Part shown: positions 54,882 to 61,356 of the stretch, in pieces
How the letters are laid out: each line of letters opens with the position of its first letter
Numbering within the stretch: position 1 is the stretch's first letter
From: Acidiferrimicrobium sp. IK
Lineage (GTDB): Bacteria; Actinomycetota; Acidimicrobiia; Acidimicrobiales; Palsa-688
Reading direction: 5' to 3'
Assembly (NCBI RefSeq): GCF_025499425.1
Contig: NZ_JAIMCB010000008.1
Location: forward strand, 1-64,000
DNA length: 64,000 nt
Notes under the pieces: model-generated
Seen by the model: the letters and a program-made list of their open reading frames with translations, nothing else
Told to the model about the DNA's origin: nothing
Databases searched by the model: none
Translations under genes and position numbers: made by a program

Positions 54882-54897
54882 ATACCCCCCTGGGTAT
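54882..54897. promoter_or_regulatory. CsoR/CstR-type operator before the 47-aa gene and tauE
   Basis: ATACCCCCCTGGGTAT pairs ATACCC with GGGTAT around CCCT. It shares arms with the operator at 51925-51942 and continues outward as imperfect ACAT/ATGT. It lies 20 bases before the GTG at 54918. Two such sites within 3 kb indicate one regulon. Confidence 0.72.
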
Positions 54898-54917
54898 ATG
54901 TCCAAGGAGCGTCCTGC

Positions 54918-55061
54918 GTGAATTCCGTCATCCCGATCGACTCAGTGGGCCTGGGGGACGGCATCTGCGTGGCGGACGACGCCATCGTCGCGCTCGTCGA
55001 AGACAGCTCCGCGCCGGCGACCGGCGCCGGCTCGAGCGTCACCAACCGATCCGGTGCGTGA
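54918..55061 (+). CDS. 47-aa protein translationally coupled to tauE
   Basis: The product begins VNSVIPIDSVGLGDGICVAD and ends SVTNRSGA. It has one Cys (residue 17) in an acidic/hydrophobic segment (GICVADDAIVALVED) and a Gly/Ser/Thr tail. A strong SD, AAGGAG, lies 8 nt before the GTG, and its stop overlaps the tauE ATG by one base (TGATG). No family is recognised. It is the first gene behind the CsoR/CstR-type operator, so it could be a Cys-bearing sulfur carrier, a leader peptide or an accessory subunit. Confidence 0.65.
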   Translation: MNSVIPIDSVGLGDGICVADDAIVALVEDSSAPATGAGSSVTNRSGA

Positions 55062-55972
55062 TGCTCCTTCTTGCCATCCCGGTAGGAGCGCTCATCGGCC
55101 TCAGCCTCGGGGCGCTCGGCGGAGGAGGGTCGATCCTCACCGTCCCCGCCCTGGTCTATCTCCTCGGGCAGAGCCCCCACGGCTCGACGACCGCGTCGCT
55201 GATCATCGTGGGGGTCACGTCCCTGGCTGGCATGGGTGCGCACCTGCGGGCGGGAAGGGTGCAGGTCCGCTCCGGCCTGGTGTTCGGGGTGCTCGGCGCG
55301 GGCGGCTCCTACCTCGGCAGCCGGCTGTCGGCCACCATCGACCCCAACGCCCTCCTCGCCGCGTTCTCGGTTCTCATCGTGCTGGCCGCGGCCGCCATGC
55401 TGCGCCGCCGGCGCTCCGAGGTCCCGGCCGGCGACGGAGCGACCGCGCCAGCCGGCGCGGTACCGGCGGCGGTTAGCCCCCTTGGCAGCGCGTCGGTGGC
55501 GGTGGGGTACGCAACCCCGTCCAGCGCGGCGCGGGTCGGGGCGGCGCCGGCTGCGAGCGGCGCCGATGGACGCCGACGGTCTGGGCGGCCAGCGCGGAGC
55601 TCACCGGCGCGGGTCCTCGCGGCCGCCACGGTGGTGGGCCTGCTGACCGGTTTCTTCGGGGTCGGCGGCGGTTTCGTCGTCGTCCCGGCGCTGGTGGTGG
55701 CCCTCGGCTTCGACATGGCCACCGCCGTGGGCACGTCCCTCCTCGTCATCGCCATCAACTCCGCGTCCGCTCTTGTCTCAAGGCTGTCGAGCCCTGCCCA
55801 TGTCGACGCCAAGCTGCTGGTCGTGTTCACCGGCGCGGCCGTCGTCGGCACGCTCCTCGGGAGCCGGGTGGCGTCCACGACCAGGCCCGAGAAGCTGGTG
55901 GGGGCGTTCGCTCTTCTCCTCGTCGCCGTCGCCATCTACACCGGCGCCCGAAGCGTCGGTCACCTGATCTGA
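55061..55972 (+). CDS. tauE: TauE/SafE-family sulfite/organosulfonate exporter
   Basis: About 303 aa with eight membrane helices in two repeats: GALIGLSLGALGGGGSILTV, then PALVYLL and GLLTGFFGVGGGFVVVPALV, the TauE/SafE Gly-rich hallmark in each half. Between them (residues ~125-180) lies a long Ala/Gly/Arg-rich loop. TauE proteins export sulfite or sulfonates and occur in CstR persulfide-stress operons. The start is ATG at 55061, coupled to the 47-aa gene. It converges on the LysR gene. Confidence 0.9.
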   Translation: MLLLAIPVGALIGLSLGALGGGGSILTVPALVYLLGQSPHGSTTASLIIVGVTSLAGMGAHLRAGRVQVRSGLVFGVLGAGGSYLGSRLSATIDPNALLAAFSVLIVLAAAAMLRRRRSEVPAGDGATAPAGAVPAAVSPLGSASVAVGYATPSSAARVGAAPAASGADGRRRSGRPARSSPARVLAAATVVGLLTGFFGVGGGFVVVPALVVALGFDMATAVGTSLLVIAINSASALVSRLSSPAHVDAKLLVVFTGAAVVGTLLGSRVASTTRPEKLVGAFALLLVAVAIYTGARSVGHLI

Positions 55973-56016
55973 GCGCCGTGACAGACCCCTTCCGCTCGCG
56001 GCCAGCGCCACCCGCC

Positions 56017-56967
56017 TCAGCCCGCCTCCGCCCCGGCGGACGCCCCATCGGGGAACGCCTCGGCGATCAACGCGAGGAACGCACCGGCAGCCGGCGTGAG
56101 CGGTCCCGGGCGATGGACCACCGCCAGGTGCCTGACGAGGGGCGGCTCCACGGTTGCGGTCAGGGCGCCGGCGGCGGCGGCCAGGCGAGCCGCCCCGGCG
56201 GGGACCAGCGCCGCCCCGGCCCCCGCCAAGACCAGGGGCACCACCGCCTCCCGCTGCCCGGTCTCGACGGCCACCGTCGCTTGCAGCCCGGCGCCGGCGA
56301 ACCAACCGTCGAGAAGGTCGCGCCCCGAGGTTCCCCGCGGCGTAGCGATCAGCGACACCGCGGCCAGCTCATCAGGCCGGACGGGACCGGTGCCCCGTTG
56401 AGTGCCCGGAGGGAACACCACCTGGAAGGACTGCGCTCCGATGGGGACGGCCACCAGGCCGGGCGGGATGCCGGCCACGGCGGTCAAGCCGATCTCCGCC
56501 TCGCCGGAGCGGATCTGCTCCACCAGCTCCGCTGGATGATCGGGGGAGGCCAGCCGAACGTCGATCTGGGGATAGAGGCGACAGAACCGACCGAGCAGCT
56601 CCGGCAGCGGGTCCGAAGACAGGGTCCGCAGCGCAGACAGCTCGAGGCGACCCCGGGCCAGACCGGTCAGCTCCGACGCCACCTGGCGGGCGGCGTCCAG
56701 GGACCGCAACACGCTGCGGGCCGGTCCGACCAGCGCCGCGCCCGCGTCGGTCAGCGACACCGACCGGCCGAGCCGGTGGAACAGCGGGCCCCCCAGCTCT
56801 GCCTCGAGCTCCGCGACCGCCTGGGACAAGGCAGGCTGGGAGAGGTGAACGGCGTGCGCCGCCTTCGAGAACCCGCCATGATCGACCACCGCCAGGAACA
56901 AGCTGAGACGACGCACGTCGAGCGCGGAGCTCCGGTAGCCCACTGCGTCCCCGTGTTCAGCGCCCAT
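56017..56967 (-). CDS. LysR-family transcriptional regulator
   Basis: About 316 aa from the ATG at 56967. The N-terminal HTH reads LDVRRLSLFLAVVDHGGFSK, then AAHAVHLSQPALSQAVAELE; the effector domain follows (SLIATPRGTSGRDLLDGWFA). It is divergent from the methyltransferase at 57072 and convergent with tauE. LysR regulators usually control a divergent gene; the inducer is unknown. Confidence 0.9.
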   Translation of the reverse strand: MGAEHGDAVGYRSSALDVRRLSLFLAVVDHGGFSKAAHAVHLSQPALSQAVAELEAELGGPLFHRLGRSVSLTDAGAALVGPARSVLRSLDAARQVASELTGLARGRLELSALRTLSSDPLPELLGRFCRLYPQIDVRLASPDHPAELVEQIRSGEAEIGLTAVAGIPPGLVAVPIGAQSFQVVFPPGTQRGTGPVRPDELAAVSLIATPRGTSGRDLLDGWFAGAGLQATVAVETGQREAVVPLVLAGAGAALVPAGAARLAAAAGALTATVEPPLVRHLAVVHRPGPLTPAAGAFLALIAEAFPDGASAGAEAG

Positions 56968-57071
56968 CGACTGCCCAGTGTCCCACGAACCAGGAGACGC
57001 CCCATGGCCCGAACCATCCGCCCCTCGGTGGGCATGACCGCCCTGCCGACCACAGACCGGAGGTGAGCTCG

Positions 57072-57689
57072 ATGGACGCAGCTGCATGGGATGCGCGGTA
57101 CGCGACTGCCGACTTGGTGTGGACCGGCGACGCCAACCAGTTCGTGGCCGCGGAGGCCGCCGACCTCCCTCCCGGGCGGGCCCTCGATCTAGCCGCGGGT
57201 GAAGGACGCAACGCCATCTGGCTCGCGGAGCGGGGCTGGACGGTCACCGCGGTGGACTTCTCCGCGGTCGGCCTGGCCAAAGGAGAGAAGATTGCCGACA
57301 AGCTCGGGCTCTCCGGACGGATCGAGTGGGTCTGCGCGGACGCCACGGCCTGGGACCCTACGCCGGGCACCTACGACCTCGTCATCGTCGCCTACCTGCA
57401 CCTGCCGGCGCCCGACCTGGAGGCGGTCATGCGCCGCGCTGCGCTCGCTGTCGCGGGCGGCGGCCGCCTGATAGCGGTCGGCCACGACCTCGCCAACCTG
57501 GAGGGAGGGGTCGGGGGGCCACAGGACCCGGCGATCCTCTGGAGAGCGCCGAAGGTCGCCGCCTGGCTCGCTGACGCCGGGCTGTCGGTCCTCCACGCCG
57601 GAGTCGTAGCCCGCGACACGGGATCGGGTCGGGCAGTCGACACCCTCGTCACCGCCGCCGGTCCCGCCCCGGCTGATCCCGCCAGCTAG
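57072..57689 (+). CDS. Class I SAM-dependent methyltransferase (TehB-like)
   Basis: About 205 aa from the ATG at 57072 (SD GGAGG, 8 nt). WDARYATADLVWTGDANQFV and RALDLAAGEGRNAIWLAERG carry the SAM-binding loop, followed by VTAVDFSAVGLAKGEKIADK, as in TehB/thiol-type methyltransferases acting on small, toxic or oxidised compounds. It is divergent from the LysR gene, which may control it. The substrate is not known. Confidence 0.85.
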   Translation: MDAAAWDARYATADLVWTGDANQFVAAEAADLPPGRALDLAAGEGRNAIWLAERGWTVTAVDFSAVGLAKGEKIADKLGLSGRIEWVCADATAWDPTPGTYDLVIVAYLHLPAPDLEAVMRRAALAVAGGGRLIAVGHDLANLEGGVGGPQDPAILWRAPKVAAWLADAGLSVLHAGVVARDTGSGRAVDTLVTAAGPAPADPAS

Positions 57690-57804
57690 CCCCTAGCTAG
57701 CCATCCCCCGGCGCTTCGCGGCGCCGCTGCAGCGAGCCCGGAGGCAGCCAGCGACGCACCGACGTCGCCAAGTCCGCGCCGGGGCGTTAGTGTCTTGGCT
57801 GCCC

Positions 57805-57875
57805 GCGGGCGTAGCTCAACGGTAGAGCACCGTCCTTCCAAGTCGGCTACGCGGGTTCGACTCCCGTCGCCCGCT
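57805..57875 (+). tRNA. tRNA-Gly (anticodon UCC), no encoded CCA
   Basis: The acceptor stem is GCGGGCG with CGCCCGC, the D-arm is GCTC-AACGGTA-GAGC, the anticodon loop is CTTCCAA, and the T-arm is GCGGG-TTCGACT-CCCGT. Discriminator T is normal for glycine. The anticodon stem CCGTC/GTCGG has one T30-T40 mismatch. The 3' CCA is not encoded (CCG follows). Confidence 0.9.
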
Positions 57876-57886
57876 CCGGGAACGCT

Positions 57887-57969
57887 GGCGGGGTGCGCCG
57901 CTCGACCTTCTCGGTCGCAGCAGGCCGGTCCTGGTCCTCTCCGAGACCGGGCGGCAGGCGCACCCCGCC
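57887..57969 (+). ncRNA. Candidate structured element: 13-bp inverted repeat just after tRNA-Gly
   Basis: GGCGGGGTGCGCC (57887-57899) and GGCGCACCCCGCC (57957-57969) are perfectly complementary. The 57-nt interior can form GACC/GGTC and CGGTC/GACCG sub-hairpins, so the whole folds as a branched 83-nt RNA. It begins 12 bases after the tRNA. It might be an unusual terminator or a small RNA; no known family is recognised. Confidence 0.45.
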
Positions 57970-58268
57970 GCCCCTGCCGGGCTCGTGTGTGCCGGGCTCT
58001 CCTGTGCCGCACTGGTTCGCCCTTACTTGCGGATTTGTCCGGTTCTGGATGGACTGCGTCGTTTGCCGAGCCGTCCCTTCCCACGGGTATAGCCGGAATC
58101 TCTCGCTGCGCGGTCGATCCACCGCTATACGTATAGTTGCCTGAGTCTCGCGACCTATCCCTGGATCACGCCTGCCGAAATTCTCTTTGATGGACCTTGA
58201 AAACGCCACGGGAGATGTGTCACACTCAGTGAGCAGACGGCGACGGCGAGACTAAAACTCTCTTCGGC

Positions 58269-58358
58269 ATCGTCAGTGGTCGTAACCACTATGAAAGTAG
58301 TGATCGGTCTTCGGAGGTCAGCAGCTCCCTTGGAAAGGGCAGGTCAGACTAGGACGAT
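58269..58358 (+). ncRNA. Candidate structured RNA or riboswitch-like domain
   Basis: ATCGTC (58269-58274) pairs with GACGAT (58353-58358) as a closing stem. Inside are CACTAT-GAAA-GTAGTG (58287-58302), a 6-bp stem capped by a GNRA tetraloop, and CCCTT-GGA-AAGGG (58327-58339). AGGTCAG occurs twice (58315-58321, 58341-58347). The GNRA hairpin is reminiscent of c-di-GMP riboswitches, but their conserved core is not found. Strand is assigned toward the downstream GGDEF-EAL gene; function is inference. Confidence 0.4.
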
Positions 58359-58645
58359 CCGCTTGGCGGCCGTCATGTTCGGACCGTATCTCTCCCCTGT
58401 GGGGCGCTGTCATTGCGGAGATCGAGATCAACTCACACGGCAGTAATTTTTGCTCCACGTTTTCCACAGTTCACGAGACCGGTCGGGTCCTACATTGAAG
58501 CCTTTGAGGGCCTCCCCCGAACCGGACACTTACGTAAGAAAGGACTCCGCCGCAATGCGCACCGTCCGTATCGTTTGATCCCCTCCCCATTTGCGTCGGC
58601 GTTCACGATCTCCGGCGCCCTCCGATAGCCCCTGCTACCGGGTAT

Positions 58646-58674
58646 GATCGAGGGCACTTCGCGCCCCCTCGATC
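58646..58674 (+). terminator. Strong hairpin upstream of the GGDEF-EAL gene
   Basis: GATCGAGGG (58646-58654) and CCCTCGATC (58666-58674) make a perfect 9-bp stem around an 11-nt loop containing TTCG. No T-run follows. It could end transcription of the structured region upstream or act as an attenuator. Confidence 0.5.
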
Positions 58675-58730
58675 CCCAACTGTCGTCCGTGACACCGGAT
58701 TTCCCTTCCGGCTTTGCGTGATCCCCGTGC

Positions 58731-58762
58731 GCCCACGTCAGTCTGACTAGACTCCCGTGGGC
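58731..58762. promoter_or_regulatory. Nested dyad 44 bases before the GGDEF-EAL start
   Basis: GCCCACG (58731-58737) and CGTGGGC (58756-58762) are complementary arms enclosing GTCAG-T-CTGAC. TAGACT inside could be a -10 element. The nested symmetry suggests a regulator site or a hairpin. Confidence 0.45.
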
Positions 58763-58806
58763 GGCCGCGACCTCTGTTCGGCCACGACCGAAGAGGGTCC
58801 GTTCGG

Positions 58807-61230
58807 GTGTCAGATGCATTGAAAAGCGGACGCGGACTGCGACGATGGACCGTCGCGGTTGTCGTGCTGGCCGTTTCCATGCTGGCACTGATAGTCCGGA
58901 CCCAAGGGTCGAATGTCGCTTGGGCCACCGTGGTGCTCTTCGGAGTGCTCATCGTGCTGTCCGAGAACTTCGCGGCGGAGTTGCTGGTGCTCCGGCTAGC
59001 CGTGTCACCGAGTTCAATCTTGGTGCTCGGAGCCGTGGCAGCCATGCCCCGTCACGGGCGGCTCCTAGGCGCCATGCTCGTGGTGCTCTGCGACGGGCTG
59101 GAGTGGAAGGGGCTGCGAGCCCGCCGCTACCAGGTGGTGCTCTTCAACAGCGCCCAGCTGCTCCTCGTCAGTCTCAGCGCGGCCGCGGTCTACCAGTACG
59201 GACCGACGTGGCTGCCCCTGAGGCTCTTCCTCACCACCGCAACGTACGTGGTCGCCAACTACGCGCTGGTCTTCCCGTTCGTCTCGATGCAGTCGGGCCA
59301 GCCCATCCACCAGATCGTGCTCGATCTTCGCCTCTCGACGCTGATCGAGTTCGGGTTCGGGGTGCTGGGACTCGTCGTCGGGCGGCTCTACCAATCCCAC
59401 GGATTCGTCGTGCTGGCGATCATGGTCGTGCCGGCCGTCGTCGCCAGGGTCGTGTTCCGAGCCGTGGTCCGCTTTGGCCACGCCTACGACCGACTCGAGT
59501 CGCTATACGACTTCACCCGGCAGCTGGAGACCGAGACCGACTCCGACCCGGCCGCTTCGATGCTCCGCAACGTCTGCACCCGCCTCGGCGTCCAGCAGGC
59601 AGAAGTCGTGCTGCTCGACGACGGCGGCTGGCAGCGCTCATCGGTGACCCTCGACTCCGACGGCTCGGTGTTCGAGGCCGGCGACGGTCCGCTCCCAGCC
59701 GCGCTGTTGGCCGACACCCCCCTCCTGCTGCCCGACGTGGCCGCCGGGGCCCCTCTTCCGGGAGACGCCGAGACCCAGCCCAGCGGACCCGGGATGCGGG
59801 CCCCCCTGCGGGTGCGCGGCCGGTTGATCGGGACGCTCGGCGTCAGCGGAAGCACCACGCTGCGGGCGCTCACCACCGAAGACCTACGTCTTCTCGAGAC
59901 CCTCGCCAACCACGTGGCGGTGTTTCTCGAGCGGAACCGCCTGGTGGACCGCCTGCGCCACGACTCCTTCCACGACCAGCTGACCGGGCTGCCCAACCGG
60001 CGCCGTTTCAACGACCTCGTCGGGGTCGCTCCCCGACCCACGGCGATCCTCCTGGCCGACCTGGACCGGTTCAAAGAGGTCAACGACACCCTGGGCCACG
60101 ACCACGGTGACCTCCTGCTCGTCTCGGTCGCCCAACGCCTGTCCTCGCAGTTCCCCGGCTCGGTCGTCGCCCGCCTAGGGGGCGACGAGTTCGGGGTGCT
60201 GCTCTCCGACACCGCCGCGGGCGACGCGGCCCAGGCCGCGGTGTCCCTGCTCACCGGGCTCGAGCAGCCCTTCTCAGTCGGCGTGCTCGAACTCGAGATC
60301 ACCGCGAGCGTCGGCGTCTCGGTGGCGACCGACGAGGACAGCGCCGGCAAGCTCCTCCAGCAGGCCGACGTCGCCATGTACGCCGCGAAAGAAGCCCACA
60401 GCGGCTGGGAGATGTACTCCCCCAGCCGCGACCATTACAGCCCGTGGCGCCTGTCGCTGGCCAGCGACCTGCGCAAGGGCATCACCGCCGGGGAGCTGGA
60501 GGTCCACTACCAGCCCAAGGCCCGACTGGTCGACTCCAGCGTGTGCGGCGTCGAGGCGCTGGTCCGGTGGCGCCATCCCCGCTACGGACTGCTCAGCCCT
60601 GACCAGTTCATCGCGGTGGCCGAGCACGCCGGGCTCATCCGTCCGCTCACCCTCGCGGTGCTGTCCTCGGCCTGCGAGCAGCACACCCGTCTGCGTGCCC
60701 TCGGGTTCCCGCTGGAGATCGCCATCAACCTCTCGGTCCGCTCGGTGCTCGACGTCAACCTCCCCGACCAGATCCACGACGTCCTCGTCGATCACGGCGT
60801 CAACCCATCAGCGCTGACCCTCGAGATAACCGAGGGCAGCCTCATGGCCGACCCGGCCCGCACCATCGGCGTCCTCGGCCGGCTCTCGTCGCTCGGGATT
60901 GCCATCTCCATCGACGACTTCGGCACCGGGTACTCCTCACTCGGGTACCTGAAGCGGCTCCCAGCGACCGAGGTCAAGATCGACCGCAGCTTCGTGAGCG
61001 GCATGCTAAGCAACCCGAGCGACGACGCCATCGTCCGCTCCACGGTCGACCTGGCCCACAACCTCGGCCTGCGAGCAGTGGCCGAGGGAATCGAGGATCC
61101 CGACACCTGGAACCGCCTCGCCGAGCTCGGCTGCGACGAGGGACAGGGCTACTTCCTCTCCGCTCCCCTGCCGAGCGAGGCGCTTCTGCCGTGGCTGTTG
61201 CGGACCCGATCCGCTGATCCCCACCCCTGA
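58807..61230 (+). CDS. Membrane GGDEF-EAL c-di-GMP turnover protein with GAF domain
   Basis: The 807-aa protein has about six N-terminal membrane helices (residues ~15-215), a GAF-like domain (~245-385), GGDEF (~395-540) and EAL (~560-800). The cyclase motif RLGGDEFGVLL (near residue 458) is intact but lacks an upstream RxxD inhibitory site. EALVRW (near 583), LEITEG, IDDFGTGYSSLGYLK, KIDRSF and AEGIED are intact, so both synthesis and hydrolysis are possible. The start is GTG at 58807. The GAF and membrane parts presumably decide which activity prevails. Confidence 0.92.
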   Translation: MSDALKSGRGLRRWTVAVVVLAVSMLALIVRTQGSNVAWATVVLFGVLIVLSENFAAELLVLRLAVSPSSILVLGAVAAMPRHGRLLGAMLVVLCDGLEWKGLRARRYQVVLFNSAQLLLVSLSAAAVYQYGPTWLPLRLFLTTATYVVANYALVFPFVSMQSGQPIHQIVLDLRLSTLIEFGFGVLGLVVGRLYQSHGFVVLAIMVVPAVVARVVFRAVVRFGHAYDRLESLYDFTRQLETETDSDPAASMLRNVCTRLGVQQAEVVLLDDGGWQRSSVTLDSDGSVFEAGDGPLPAALLADTPLLLPDVAAGAPLPGDAETQPSGPGMRAPLRVRGRLIGTLGVSGSTTLRALTTEDLRLLETLANHVAVFLERNRLVDRLRHDSFHDQLTGLPNRRRFNDLVGVAPRPTAILLADLDRFKEVNDTLGHDHGDLLLVSVAQRLSSQFPGSVVARLGGDEFGVLLSDTAAGDAAQAAVSLLTGLEQPFSVGVLELEITASVGVSVATDEDSAGKLLQQADVAMYAAKEAHSGWEMYSPSRDHYSPWRLSLASDLRKGITAGELEVHYQPKARLVDSSVCGVEALVRWRHPRYGLLSPDQFIAVAEHAGLIRPLTLAVLSSACEQHTRLRALGFPLEIAINLSVRSVLDVNLPDQIHDVLVDHGVNPSALTLEITEGSLMADPARTIGVLGRLSSLGIAISIDDFGTGYSSLGYLKRLPATEVKIDRSFVSGMLSNPSDDAIVRSTVDLAHNLGLRAVAEGIEDPDTWNRLAELGCDEGQGYFLSAPLPSEALLPWLLRTRSADPHP

Positions 61231-61356
61231 CCGCCTGCGCCTGCCCGGCCCCGCCAGTCGGGGAGACAGTCGTCGCTTTTGTCCCGGGACGTCCGAGCTG
61301 ACCGCCGCCCGTACCGCACCCACGACTACGCTCGGTGTTGTTGTCCGGCCCTCCCT

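Larger units (their letters stand above)
57876..58806. other. Long gene-free region with several foldable elements
   Basis: I see no convincing protein gene in this 930-base stretch. It is clearly less GC-rich than its neighbours from about 58120 onward. It contains the large inverted repeat at 57887-57969, a 12-bp palindrome CTATACGTATAG at 58125-58136, a multi-hairpin domain at 58269-58358, a seven-codon ORF with an SD-like AAAGGA (ATG 58555, stop 58576-58578), a strong hairpin at 58646-58674 and a dyad at 58731-58762 before the GGDEF-EAL gene. It looks like RNA or regulatory sequence. Confidence 0.55.

Noticed and set aside
58190..58255. 21-codon ORF MDLENATGDVSHSV...
   Set aside because: No SD and no conservation evidence; ends in an Arg run. 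Reported only as part of the gene-free region.
58269..58358. c-di-GMP-I (GEMM) riboswitch
   Set aside because: The GNRA hairpin fits, but the conserved GEMM core sequences around it are absent and the gene is about 450 bases away. I kept only a generic structured-RNA candidate.
58460..58468. TTTTCCACA, resembling a DnaA box
   Set aside because: Only one copy is seen, with no cluster, no dnaA/dnaN neighbours and no AT-rich unwinding element, so an origin is not supported.
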